Source: Bradyrhizobium sp.
Lineage (GTDB): Bacteria > Pseudomonadota > Alphaproteobacteria > Rhizobiales > Xanthobacteraceae
DNA: 64,000 nucleotides
Reading direction: 5' to 3'
Assembly (NCBI RefSeq): GCF_030693485.1
Contig: NZ_JAUYAN010000326.1
Coordinates: 1 to 64,000, forward strand
In this document: piece after piece, positions 17,921 to 27,001 of the stretch
How the letters are laid out: the number at the start of each line of letters is the position of its first letter
Position numbering within the stretch: position 1 is the stretch's first letter
Made by a program: the position numbers and the translations under genes
Notes under the pieces: model-generated
Seen by the model: the letters and a program-made list of their open reading frames with translations, nothing else
Database searches by the model: none
Told to the model about the DNA's origin: nothing

Positions 17921-18700
17921 TCAATAGTTGAACTGCTCGCTCAAAATGCGCTCTTCCAGGCCGTGGCCGGGGTCGAACAGCATCCGCATCGAGATGGTCC
18001 TGTCGGACAGCACTTCGACCCGGCGGACGTCGCGCGCCTCGTCGTGGTCGGCCACCGCGGCGACCGGGCGCTTGTCGCCCTCCAGCACCTCGATGACGAC
18101 ATAGGCGGTGTTGGGGAGCAGGGCGCCGCGCCAGCGCCGCGGCCGGAAGGCGCTGATCGGGGTCAGCGCCAGCAGTGCCGCGTTGATCGGCAGGATCGGG
18201 CCCTGCGCCGACAGGTTGTAGGCGGTGGATCCGGCCGGCGTCGCCACCATGATGCCGTCGGCGATCAGCTCGGCCATGCGCGGGTGCTCGTCGATCAGGA
18301 TCCGCAGGCGCGCCGCCTGATGGGTCTGGCGAAACAGCGACACCTCGTTGATGGCGTGATGCAGGTGCACCACGCCGTGCACGTCGGTGGCGCGCATCAG
18401 CAGCGGATGGATCACGGTTTCCTTCGCCGCGGCGAGGCGAGCGTGAAGGTCGGCGGTGCTGAATTCGTTCATGAGAAAACCGACGGTGCCGCGATGCATG
18501 CCGTAGATCGGTTTGTCCGAGCGCATGTGCCGGTGCAGCGTCTGCAGCATCAAGCCGTCGCCGCCGAGCGCCACCACGATGTCGGCGTCATCGGGGGCGT
18601 GATTGCCGTACAGCGCCGTCAGTTGCGCCAGCGCCGCCTGTGCCTCCGCGCCTGGGCTCGCGACGAAGGCGATCCGGTCATATCGCTTGGGGCTGGTCAT
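17921..18700 (-). CDS. nadK: NAD kinase
   Basis: 259 aa. It phosphorylates NAD to NADP with ATP or polyphosphate in the cytosol. Diagnostic motifs are intact: [13 protein letters not shown] (GGDG, catalytic Asp), [10 protein letters not shown], and the nucleotide-binding [18 protein letters not shown]-type turn. Length fits short alphaproteobacterial NadK. It lies upstream of, and on the same strand as, the receiver/Hpt pair with a 103-base gap. Confidence 0.96.
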   Translation of the reverse strand: MTSPKRYDRIAFVASPGAEAQAALAQLTALYGNHAPDDADIVVALGGDGLMLQTLHRHMRSDKPIYGMHRGTVGFLMNEFSTADLHARLAAAKETVIHPLLMRATDVHGVVHLHHAINEVSLFRQTHQAARLRILIDEHPRMAELIADGIMVATPAGSTAYNLSAQGPILPINAALLALTPISAFRPRRWRGALLPNTAYVVIEVLEGDKRPVAAVADHDEARDVRRVEVLSDRTISMRMLFDPGHGLEERILSEQFNY

Positions 18701-18888
18701 GGGATTGTCTGGCTCATTTCGGCGCGCCGGTGGGAGCGGGTGCGCTCAGGGTCGTCTATACGACCTTGACCTGACTTGTCGAGACGAGCAGGGGGTGGCG
18801 GCGCCACAAATACCGGCAGGCGGCCGCTTGGCGCGACCGCCTGATGTGACTTCCCTTCAACGAGTGCGCCGGGCGAACTCGAAAGCGA

Positions 18889-20931
18889 TCAGAATTTGGC
18901 GACGACGGGGCCGGCATTGAAACGGTAGTTCAGACCGATCTTGGTGAGTTGCACGTCGGTGCGCGAGGTCAGCTGCGTGGTGCCATCGCTGGCCAGACTT
19001 GTCCGCGTTCCAAAGCCCATGTAATCGTATTCGGCCTTGGCCGACCAATTGGCGTTCAGCGCGAATTCGGCGCCGATGCCGATGGTCCAGCCCACGCGGG
19101 TGTTTTCGCTCGAAATGCTGTTGATCAGGGCGCCGGCCTGATTGTTACACGTCCGCGCATTGCCCGGCACGTTGAACGGTCCCACGATGCAATTCGCCGA
19201 CACGGTCTCGTTGACGAATGCGGCACCACCCTTCACGTAGTAAAGGGTGCGGTCCCAGGCATAGCCCACTCTGGCGGTTGCCGATGCAAGCCAGTTCAGC
19301 CGCGTGTTGCAGGTCAGGAAGAACGGGCTGAAGCCGCCGGGGACGCCATTCGCGTCAAGTCCGGTATCGGTGCCGCAGGTCCGGCCGCCCTTGAGATCGG
19401 CCCAGCTGGCATCGGCTTCGACGCCGAGCACGAACTTGTTGGCCATCTGGTAATTGTAGCCGATCTGGCCGCCGCCGAGGACGCCGGCAGAACGCGTACC
19501 AGCCGTCTGGCCGTAGCCGACGAAGCCGATGTCATCACGCCCATAGCCCGCGCCGCCATGGGCACCGAGATAGAAGCCGGTCCAGTTCACATAGGCGATG
19601 GCCGGCGGCAGGGCCTTGACCCGCGTCTTGGTCGGCATGACCGATGCAAGCAATTCGGGGCTGAATTGATAGCGAACGCCGGCGGTGCCCGACCAGCTCT
19701 CGATGGTCTCGCCGTTGCGGTAGTCGACACGGGCAAATCCCAGCCAGCCCGTGTTGACGACCTGCCCGGCGATGCCGAGCGAGTATTGGCCATAGGTTCC
19801 GACCCTCGACGTCGTGGTCGCCGCGCTAAAGGTGGCGGGGGAGAACCCGCCCGGCACCGGCACACCCGGTCCGAAGAAATTGCAGTTCGCACAGGTCGCG
19901 AAGTTCGAGGTGATGTTGCCTCCGAATTCGCGGAACACGCTTGCCGTGAAGAAAGGCGTGAGCGCCAGGTTTCCGGACTGCACGGAAGTCCCGACGCGCA
20001 CGCTGGCGCGACCGATCTGGCTGGTGACGTCGTTGATCTTCAGGGTGCCGGAGATGTTGGCTCCCTGTCCGACGCCCGGCTGGCCGACCGACGAGAATGA
20101 ATCAAAACTGGTCCTGGCATAGGTGAAGCCGGCCGAGGGCTCGATGAACCAGTTGTTGGCGATCGCGAAGTTGTAACCGGCGTTGATCGCAAACGACGTG
20201 CCGCGGCCGGAGATCGGCTGCGAGAAGAAGCCGGCGCCGGCATTGCTCAGGGCAATATTGTAGAAGTCCTGTTTGAGCAGCGCATCCGCGAAGAACCGGC
20301 CGTAGGTGGCAACACCGTAGGTGCCGACAAACGGAATCTGGATGTTGCTGGAAAATCCATTGTTGAGGGAAGTCGAGTTCGACTCCAGATAGCCGGCGGT
20401 GGTGCCGAGGTGCAGGTTCCAGCCGTTCCAGTTCAGCCGCGCGGTGTCGGCGCCGATCTGGAAGCCGGCATAGTTTTCACGGATCTGGTTGTTGCAGTTG
20501 ACCGTCGTGGTTTGATCGAGCGTGGCGGGCGGCGACTGGTTGAGGGTCTGCGTGGTCGAGGTGCTCGAAACGGTGGCCTGGCCACCGGTGGCGCGTCCCC
20601 AGATTCCGCCACCCGGGGAATTCGGCGGAGGATTGCCGGGAGCGGACACGAAGGCGCTGCCCTGTCCCGCCTGGAAAACCGTATTGGCGTTGCTGGTCGC
20701 CGCCGAAATCTGCGCGGACAAGGAGCTGGCGAACTGACCGAGGATGCCGGCTCCGGGTCCCGTCGTTCCGGGCGGGACGCCGATTCCGGCCGGCCCCGCG
20801 ATATTGGTCACGTTGCAGTTCTGCGCCTGCGCGGCCGTCGACGACAGCATGATGGCAAATGCGACACCGGCAAAAAACCTGATCGTGTTGCCGGGACGCA
20901 TGCGCAATTTTGCAATGCGAGAAGCAGACAT
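18889..20931 (-). CDS. Double beta-barrel outer-membrane protein (autotransporter-like plus Omp31-like)
   Basis: 680 aa. The signal peptide ends in STAAQAQ. About residues 105-430 show alternating hydrophobic strands, Tyr/Phe girdles and a GIWGRATGGQ start, like an autotransporter barrel. From about residue 440 a second barrel begins with the Omp25/Omp31 signature NWTGFYLGAHGGAGYG and ends LTKIGLNYRFNAGPVVAKF, the typical C-terminal Phe. Each half could form a complete barrel, so this is a fusion of two outer-membrane domains; most relatives have one. A frameshift artefact is unlikely because the whole is one frame. The function is unknown. Confidence 0.8.
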   Translation of the reverse strand: MSASRIAKLRMRPGNTIRFFAGVAFAIMLSSTAAQAQNCNVTNIAGPAGIGVPPGTTGPGAGILGQFASSLSAQISAATSNANTVFQAGQGSAFVSAPGNPPPNSPGGGIWGRATGGQATVSSTSTTQTLNQSPPATLDQTTTVNCNNQIRENYAGFQIGADTARLNWNGWNLHLGTTAGYLESNSTSLNNGFSSNIQIPFVGTYGVATYGRFFADALLKQDFYNIALSNAGAGFFSQPISGRGTSFAINAGYNFAIANNWFIEPSAGFTYARTSFDSFSSVGQPGVGQGANISGTLKINDVTSQIGRASVRVGTSVQSGNLALTPFFTASVFREFGGNITSNFATCANCNFFGPGVPVPGGFSPATFSAATTTSRVGTYGQYSLGIAGQVVNTGWLGFARVDYRNGETIESWSGTAGVRYQFSPELLASVMPTKTRVKALPPAIAYVNWTGFYLGAHGGAGYGRDDIGFVGYGQTAGTRSAGVLGGGQIGYNYQMANKFVLGVEADASWADLKGGRTCGTDTGLDANGVPGGFSPFFLTCNTRLNWLASATARVGYAWDRTLYYVKGGAAFVNETVSANCIVGPFNVPGNARTCNNQAGALINSISSENTRVGWTIGIGAEFALNANWSAKAEYDYMGFGTRTSLASDGTTQLTSRTDVQLTKIGLNYRFNAGPVVAKF

Positions 20932-21172
20932 TCGAATCCCCAGTCCGGAAAAAAGATGGAATCAACGCAAAATACGCGACCGTAGATCAAAATCTAGAAC
21001 AGCAATTTGCGGTCCGAAAGCGCAACAAGGCGACGGTGAGGGAGTTGGGCTGTGAATTTCGTGCCATGTAACATTGCGGCCACAGGCGCAGACCCCGCTA
21101 CCTGCAAACCACCCGTCATATGAATAGGGTTGATGGCCAATGGGTGCTCCGCCGGTTTCCGGAAGCCCTGGA

Positions 21173-21188
21173 AGTGACGCTCGTCACA
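21173..21188. promoter_or_regulatory. CRP-like site upstream of the caspase gene
   Basis: AGTGACGCTCGTCACA matches the CRP/FNR-family half-site pattern TGTGA-N6-TCACA at all but one position. It is centred about 113 bases before the caspase start at 21293, within a 361-bp non-coding gap (20932-21292) in which I see nothing else. The best partner sites are at 26569 and 26685. Confidence 0.45.
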
Positions 21189-21292
21189 TCAGGAAAGGGC
21201 AGACCGTTGATCGGGGAGGAGGGAGAAGATATTGCTTTGGTGGATCAATGGATTTCGGGCCAGCCGCCCGCCATGCTTGTCTCGACAGGAAA

Positions 21293-23506
21293 ATGATAAA
21301 GCGCCTCGTCACATTGGCGGCACTGATCGGAGGGGCCATGCTTGCGATGGCTTCCGAGGCCGCTTGGGCGGAGAAGCGCGTCGCGTTGATCGTCGGCAAT
21401 TCGCGCTACCAGACCGTTCCGCAGTTGGCCAATCCCTCGCGGGATGCGAACGCCGTGGCCAGGATGTTCAAGGACGCGGGCTTCGATTCGGTCGAGGTCC
21501 AGATCAACGTCGGCAATCTCGAATTCAAGCGCGCGATCAGGAAATTCGAGACGACAGCCGATCAGGCCGACATCGCCGTGGTCTACTATGCCGGTCATGG
21601 CCTCGAGCTTGCCGGAACCAATTACCTCATCCCGATCGACGCGAAGCTCGCCAGCGACCGCGACGCGGAGGACGAAGCTATACTGCTGGAGCGGCTGGTG
21701 TCGTCGGCGGACGGCGCCAAGCGGCTGCGTCTCGTCATCCTGGACGCCTGCCGGGATAATCCTTTCGTCCCCGCCATGCGCCGCGAACGCAAACTCGCCA
21801 ATCGCGCGGTAACCTCGGGTCTCGGCAGGGTCGAGCCGACCAGCACCGACACGCTGATCGCCTACGCCGCGAAGGCGGGCTCGACCGCTGACGATGGCGA
21901 TGGCCAGCACAGCCCCTTCACCGCAGCGGTGCTGAAAAACCTGACCGTGCCCGGTCTCGACGTCCGGCTCGCCTTCGGCCGCGTCAGGGACGAGGTCTTG
22001 AAGACCACGGCCAACCGGCAGGAGCCGTTCGTTTACGGCTCGCTCGGCGGCGGTAATATCTCGCTGGTGCCGGCCCCCGCGGGTGCGCGGGACGCGCCGG
22101 CCAGCGACGTCAAGGCCGACTACGAACTGGTGCAGAAAATCGGATCGCGCCGGGCCTGGGAGGTGTTTCTGGGCACCCATCCGACCGGCTTCTATGCGGA
22201 TCTCGCGCGCGCGCAGATGGACAGTCAGGCGCCGTCCGCCAACACCGTTGTTGCCGCTCTCCCGCCGCAGGCGGCTCCCTCCACCCGCGAATCCTCCTCG
22301 AAGGAAGCGCTGGAGTGGGACAGGCTGAAGGACTCGACCGACCCGGCGGTGCTGCAGCGATTCATCAAGCGTTATCCGGATTCACCGTTGTCGATCATGG
22401 CCCAGCAACGGATGGATCTGCTCAGGAAGGCCGCCCAGGAGCGCGAGGACCAGGCCCGTGCGGCGCGCGACGCCGCGCGCAAGGCCGCGGAGGAAGCGCT
22501 TCGGCAGGCCGAGCAACGCAAGGCCGAACTGGCGGCTGTCAGGAAGCGCGAAGACGACGAACGCCGCGCGCGCGAGGCGGAGGCGGCCGAGAAAGCGAGG
22601 GCTGCCGCGGCGGAACTGGCAGCGGCGAAAAAACGCGAGGAGGAGGAACGCCGCGCCAAAGCCGCAGAAGCCGAACAGAAGGCCAAGGCTGCGGAAGCCG
22701 AGCGCAAGGCTGCCGAGGCCAAGCAGAAAGCCGAACAGGCCGAGCGAGAGAAGGCAGCCGCGGAAGTCGCGGCTTTGCGCGCCGCCAGCGAAAGGCAGGC
22801 CCGAGAGGCTGAGGCCGCGCGCAAGAAGGCGGAGATGGCGGCCGCCCGCGAAGCTTCCTGCAAGAGCGAACAAACCAAACTCGAGGAACTGATTGCCAAG
22901 GGCAGCGAGGGCTCGGGCCTCGACGACCTCAAATCCTTCTCCAGGACCGTCAGCTGTGACCGGCTTGGACCGCTGGTTGTCGCCAGCCTCGACAGGTTCA
23001 ACGCCGCGGCGGCCAGGCGCGCCGCGGCGCTGCCCAATTCGCCCGAATTGCTCCGTGCGGCGCAAACCCAGCTGATCCGCCTTGGCTGCCTGACCGGCTC
23101 GGTCGACGGCACGCTCAATCCCCCGACCCGGACTGCGCTCGGCCGCTACCTCTCGATCGGAGGTCAGCCGACCGAGAACGCCAGCGTCACCGAGGGTCTG
23201 GTTGCGGAATTGAACAGACATACCACCCGGGTCTGCCCGATCGAGTGCCGCGCCGGCGAGACCTTGAGGGGCGAAACCTGCGTCGCCGACGAGAAGCCGA
23301 AAGCGCCGCCCGCCATCGCGGCGCGCCCCAAGGATGACGACGACGTGCAGTCGCGCCGGAAGCAGGGTGGCCGCCAGTCGGATCGCGAAACGCGGTCAAA
23401 GCCGGCGCAGGACGCCCCGCGCGCGCGCCAGCAGGCCGTGGCCCGGCCGAGCATTGTCAGTGGCGGCCGCAGCGGCGGCAGCGCGATGATCGGCGTCGGA
23501 TTTTGA
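21293..23506 (+). CDS. Secreted caspase-family protein with coiled coil and C-terminal peptidoglycan-binding-like domain
   Basis: 737 aa from the ATG at 21293, which has a CAGGA ribosome site and opens a signal peptide; the track start is 51 codons upstream. The caspase domain (about residues 27-260) has His102 in YYAGHGLE and Cys153 in LDACRDNPF. Residues about 380-530 are a long Ala/Glu/Lys coiled coil. About residues 580-630 resemble a peptidoglycan-binding repeat (QLIRLGCLTGSVDGTLNP). A basic, Arg/Gln-rich tail follows. It converges on the CHASE2 cyclase gene 57 bases away. It is likely a periplasmic protease of unknown target. Confidence 0.87.
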   Translation: MIKRLVTLAALIGGAMLAMASEAAWAEKRVALIVGNSRYQTVPQLANPSRDANAVARMFKDAGFDSVEVQINVGNLEFKRAIRKFETTADQADIAVVYYAGHGLELAGTNYLIPIDAKLASDRDAEDEAILLERLVSSADGAKRLRLVILDACRDNPFVPAMRRERKLANRAVTSGLGRVEPTSTDTLIAYAAKAGSTADDGDGQHSPFTAAVLKNLTVPGLDVRLAFGRVRDEVLKTTANRQEPFVYGSLGGGNISLVPAPAGARDAPASDVKADYELVQKIGSRRAWEVFLGTHPTGFYADLARAQMDSQAPSANTVVAALPPQAAPSTRESSSKEALEWDRLKDSTDPAVLQRFIKRYPDSPLSIMAQQRMDLLRKAAQEREDQARAARDAARKAAEEALRQAEQRKAELAAVRKREDDERRAREAEAAEKARAAAAELAAAKKREEEERRAKAAEAEQKAKAAEAERKAAEAKQKAEQAEREKAAAEVAALRAASERQAREAEAARKKAEMAAAREASCKSEQTKLEELIAKGSEGSGLDDLKSFSRTVSCDRLGPLVVASLDRFNAAAARRAAALPNSPELLRAAQTQLIRLGCLTGSVDGTLNPPTRTALGRYLSIGGQPTENASVTEGLVAELNRHTTRVCPIECRAGETLRGETCVADEKPKAPPAIAARPKDDDDVQSRRKQGGRQSDRETRSKPAQDAPRARQQAVARPSIVSGGRSGGSAMIGVGF

Positions 23507-23562
23507 CGCAAGGGGGCGCGTTGATCGGGCGGTACCGTCCGGTGCCGATTGCGAAAGCCCGC

Positions 23563-25722
23563 TTACTTTTCCTGCAGGGTCCGGACCGGGTCCCATTCAC
23601 CTGAAGGCGCTTGCTGCGCCTGGATCCTTGCCCGCTCGAGAAACATCCGGGAGGGCCGGTCCGTTTCGGCGGCCTGCCCGAAGCATTTTTCGGCGAGCGC
23701 AAACTCACCGGCGCGCCAATGCGCGAGGCCGCTGGCGTAAACAGCCGTGACCGCGGCCTGCGCAGGCGTCAACTCCGCCGCCAGCGCCAGCAACTGGTAG
23801 ATCTTCAGCTGATTGGTGCGCCCCTTGACGCGGATGGTGTCGAGCTCACGCCAGGCGAACGTCTCGCCCGTCAGGGCGACCGTCGTCTCGGAAGCGATCA
23901 CGGTGGTGCCGTAGAATTTATTGGCACCCTCCAGCCGCGAGGCGAGGTTTACTGCATCGCTCATGACCGAATAGTTGAAGCGCCGCCGCGATCCGAAATT
24001 GCCGACCAGTGCGTCCCCGGAATTGATCCCGATGCGTTGCGCCACCTTGTTGCCGCCAAACGCAGCCGCGCTGCGATTGAGTTCTTCGAGGCGGACGCAG
24101 CAGTCCAGCGCGGCACGCAGCGCATTGCCGGCATGGTCGTGATCGTCGGCCGGTGCGCCGAATACCGCGACGATCGAATCGCCGATATATTTGTCGACAT
24201 AGCCGCTATGGCCTTCGATGATGTCGGTCATTTCGGACAGATACTCGTTCATCAGCGCCATCAGCGCTTCCGGCGACATCGTTTCCGCGATCAGCGAAAA
24301 ACCCTCGAGGTCGGAAAAAAATACCGTCACGTGGCGGGTTTCGCCGCCCAGCACCGGCGGCTTGTTCGACGCCAGCATGCGGTCGATCACGTCGGGGGCG
24401 AGGTACAGCGCGAAGCTCTTCTGCAGCAGCCGGCGGTCCTTGTCGGTGATCATGAAGCGATAGCCGACCATGGCCGCCAGCGCGGCGAAGCCGGCAATGA
24501 GCGGTTCGCTGAGCGGCAGCACCAGCGCGTGGTTGAAGGCCACCGTGGCGCCGACCACGTAGATCGTCATCGCCCCGAGAAACGCCAGCACCGCGGCGGC
24601 CGGCTTCAGGGTTCGTGCCAGGATCGCCGCAAAAGCGGCGACCAGTGCGGCGATCAGGGCAACCGGAAAGCGGCGGAGTTCGACGGCCACATTGCGGGCG
24701 ATCAGGTTGTTGACGGCGGTGGCATGAATATAGACGCCGGCGATGTCCCGGCGCTGAAAGCGGCCGCTGACCGGCTGCTCCGCCAACGCGCAACGTGGCG
24801 CGCGCGCGCCCTCGATCCCGGTGGCAAAACGCTTCGACGTCCGCTGGCGATCCTCCGAACCTAGCACCGTACCGACGACGACGACCTTGCCTTCGAACTG
24901 ACGCCGAAAGAAATCCTTGTCGCTTTTCGCGGCGCAGGCGGTCAGGTCGGCCAGCGAATAGGTCGGGATGTCGTCCGCGCCGCCCTCGAAATTGAGCGTC
25001 ATCGTATTGCGCACCGTGCCCGGAATCCGGTAGCCGGCGAGTGCAGCCGTTCCGTCGGCCTGCAATTCCGCCTTGGCATCGAGCGCGCGCGACGCCAGTT
25101 CCAGCGCCATCGAGGGCACCGGCTTGCCGTCCACCGTAAACGTCAGCGGCAGCCGGCGGACGACATCGTCGCTGTCGGTGTAGACGTTGAGCGCCCGCAC
25201 GTTCTGTTGCTGGCGAACGGCGATGCGCTGTCCCGGCGAGGGCCGGATCGGCTGGTCGCCGCGCAGCACTTCCCCCAGCACCACCTTGCCGCCAGCGGCA
25301 GCCACCGCGAGCGCGCGAAGAAAATCGCGGTCGAAACCGCGGACCTTTTCACCGAACTGGCCGCCGCCGAACGGGATCTCGGACTGCTCGATCGACTTCT
25401 CGAACACGATGTCGAAGCCGACGACCTTGGCGCCGCCTTCGACGATCGCGCCGAGAACGCGGCCGATCTCACCGGTCCATGTCAGCAGCGGCGAGCCCTT
25501 GAACGGCGGCGCCTGGTAGGTTTCCTCGTCGACCGCGACCACGACGGCCGGCGAGGCGGCGGGATCCTGCCTGCTGCCGAACATCTCCCAGCGCAGCGCC
25601 GTGAGAATGTCGATCGACAGACCGTGGGCGATGTTGAACGCGGGCGCGACGGAGACCGCGGCGCAAACCAACACGATGGCAGCGAAGGCAATGACGTCCC
25701 GCGTCCTGCGCCCGATATTCAA
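23563..25722 (-). CDS. CHASE2-domain adenylate/guanylate cyclase (class III)
   Basis: 719 aa. An N-terminal membrane helix is followed by a periplasmic CHASE2 sensor (about 30-330), then two to three transmembrane helices (about 345-430) and a cytosolic class III catalytic domain (about 460-640). The metal site is visible in FFSDLEGFS and VDKYIGDSIVAVFG; the Lys in that second motif favours ATP over GTP. A TPR-like tail ends the protein. It would make cAMP in response to a periplasmic signal. The FecR-like gene upstream is 20 bases away in the same operon and may be its periplasmic partner. Confidence 0.92.
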   Translation of the reverse strand: MNIGRRTRDVIAFAAIVLVCAAVSVAPAFNIAHGLSIDILTALRWEMFGSRQDPAASPAVVVAVDEETYQAPPFKGSPLLTWTGEIGRVLGAIVEGGAKVVGFDIVFEKSIEQSEIPFGGGQFGEKVRGFDRDFLRALAVAAAGGKVVLGEVLRGDQPIRPSPGQRIAVRQQQNVRALNVYTDSDDVVRRLPLTFTVDGKPVPSMALELASRALDAKAELQADGTAALAGYRIPGTVRNTMTLNFEGGADDIPTYSLADLTACAAKSDKDFFRRQFEGKVVVVGTVLGSEDRQRTSKRFATGIEGARAPRCALAEQPVSGRFQRRDIAGVYIHATAVNNLIARNVAVELRRFPVALIAALVAAFAAILARTLKPAAAVLAFLGAMTIYVVGATVAFNHALVLPLSEPLIAGFAALAAMVGYRFMITDKDRRLLQKSFALYLAPDVIDRMLASNKPPVLGGETRHVTVFFSDLEGFSLIAETMSPEALMALMNEYLSEMTDIIEGHSGYVDKYIGDSIVAVFGAPADDHDHAGNALRAALDCCVRLEELNRSAAAFGGNKVAQRIGINSGDALVGNFGSRRRFNYSVMSDAVNLASRLEGANKFYGTTVIASETTVALTGETFAWRELDTIRVKGRTNQLKIYQLLALAAELTPAQAAVTAVYASGLAHWRAGEFALAEKCFGQAAETDRPSRMFLERARIQAQQAPSGEWDPVRTLQEK

Positions 25723-25742
25723 GGTCTGATGCCCGGCAAAAC

Positions 25743-26408
25743 CTATTCCAACCGCAGCAGGCGGCCGACGATCGGCGTCGGACCGGGTTTGGCCTGGGGA
25801 TCGACCCGGAACACGACCTTGCGGGATGCGAATGTTGCCGCATAGGTGGCGCCGGGCGTGAGCGACTTGCTGGTGCCGGCGAGATCGTAGAACCTGCCCT
25901 TCAGCTGGTTGCCGGTGAGATCGAACTGCTGGCGCTCGCCCTTCTGGTCGAGGCGTTCGAACACCAGCGTGCCGCGCCCCTTGGCTTCGACGAGGGGCGA
26001 GGTGCCATAAAGCGTCAACGGCGGGCCGGCTGGCGCGGCGCCTTTCCCCACGCTGCGGACGACGCTGGCGGCGACGTCGCTGGTTGCCCGCGTCGTCGCG
26101 TGGACCTGCGCGGGGTCGCAGTTCGTCCTGGCGGCTTCGACCTCGGCGAGGTGGACCTTGCTCTCATCCTCGCCGACGATGATCGTGCCGACGCCGCTGA
26201 TGGTTTCGCGGCGGCAGGATTTCATGTAGCCGACCACGATCGAAGCACCCTGTCCGAGCCTGATGACCTTTCCCGGCACGATATAGTCCATGAACTCGGC
26301 GCCGGAGACATTGCCCTGAACCTCTTCCACGACTGCTACCGGCGCCTGGGCGGTCGCGGACCCCGAGAACCCCATCACGGCGATAACCACAACAATCGCT
26401 TTCTTCAT
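25743..26408 (-). CDS. FecR-like secreted protein in operon with the cyclase
   Basis: 221 aa. The signal peptide ends SATAQ. Residues about 25-100 follow the FecR-domain pattern (VQGNVSGAE..., PGKVIRLGQGASIVVGY), then a segment with two Cys (SCRRET and TNCDP). FecR domains are periplasmic beta-rich modules often placed before CHASE2 cyclases, where they may relay signals. It overlaps nothing and lies 20 bases before the cyclase. Its promoter region has two CRP-like sites. Confidence 0.78.
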   Translation of the reverse strand: MKKAIVVVIAVMGFSGSATAQAPVAVVEEVQGNVSGAEFMDYIVPGKVIRLGQGASIVVGYMKSCRRETISGVGTIIVGEDESKVHLAEVEAARTNCDPAQVHATTRATSDVAASVVRSVGKGAAPAGPPLTLYGTSPLVEAKGRGTLVFERLDQKGERQQFDLTGNQLKGRFYDLAGTSKSLTPGATYAATFASRKVVFRVDPQAKPGPTPIVGRLLRLE

Positions 26409-26568
26409 CGCAAAACCTCATTCCAAGAGGCGAAGCCGGGCTCAACGGTGAAGTGAGCCGATCGCTACGCAAGCCGGACATCGAGAATCGACAATCCCGT
26501 TATTTCGCTTCGCCGCATCGGGACGAAGGAAGTATCTCACACGGGTAGCTTGATCGCCCTCAGGAAAG

Positions 26569-26584
26569 TGTGATCCATGTCACA
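26569..26584. promoter_or_regulatory. CRP-like site 1, perfect TGTGA-N6-TCACA
   Basis: TGTGATCCATGTCACA is an exact match to the CRP palindrome. It lies about 160 bases upstream of the FecR/cyclase operon start (26408, leftward) and 180 bases before the small rightward gene at 26766. The 357-bp region 26409-26765 holds this and a second site. Confidence 0.6.
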
Positions 26585-26684
26585 TAACCGCGAACCGCGC
26601 GGCGGCGGGATCGAACTCTTAATACATCGGCGGATTCAAATCGAGCTTGGCCCGGGCGTAAGCGGGGCGCCGCAACGCAGAATG

Positions 26685-26700
26685 TGTGAGCTGGATCACG
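26685..26700. promoter_or_regulatory. CRP-like site 2
   Basis: TGTGAGCTGGATCACG differs from the palindrome at one terminal base. It is 116 bp from site 1, about eleven helical turns, so both face the same side of the DNA. It ends 65 bases before the small gene at 26766, close to a typical activation distance. Confidence 0.5.
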
Positions 26701-26765
26701 ATGATGCCGGCCAATCCGGCGTAACCTCCCATCATTCACAGGCAATTGATGTATCGGAGATGGCG

Positions 26766-26897
26766 ATGAGCAAGATCTTTACGGTGGTCAAACCCGCGCT
26801 GCTGGCGATCGACGCCGTCATCACGCGCACGATTTTGTGGTTCTGGATGTCCACGCTGCAGGCGCAGCTCGGGCATGAGCGCGAGCCGCAGCATTGA
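26766..26897 (+). CDS. Small protein with a hydrophobic helix, 43 aa
   Basis: The track ORF begins upstream, but the ATG at 26766 has a GGAG ribosome site 7-8 bases before it and gives a clean 43-aa product: a basic start, one hydrophobic helix with two Trp, then a polar, charged tail. It is probably a small membrane-associated protein. Its promoter region contains the CRP-like pair shared with the cyclase operon, so it may be cAMP-controlled. The function is unknown. Confidence 0.5.
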   Translation: MSKIFTVVKPALLAIDAVITRTILWFWMSTLQAQLGHEREPQH

Positions 26898-27001
26898 TTC
26901 GGTCGCCGGGCGCCTTCATGGCGTTAGCGGAATCGTGATTGTCATCGCCCTGCCTTTGTTGCGATCAGTATCCTGATCGCGGGGGCAGGAGAGCAACGGA
27001 C

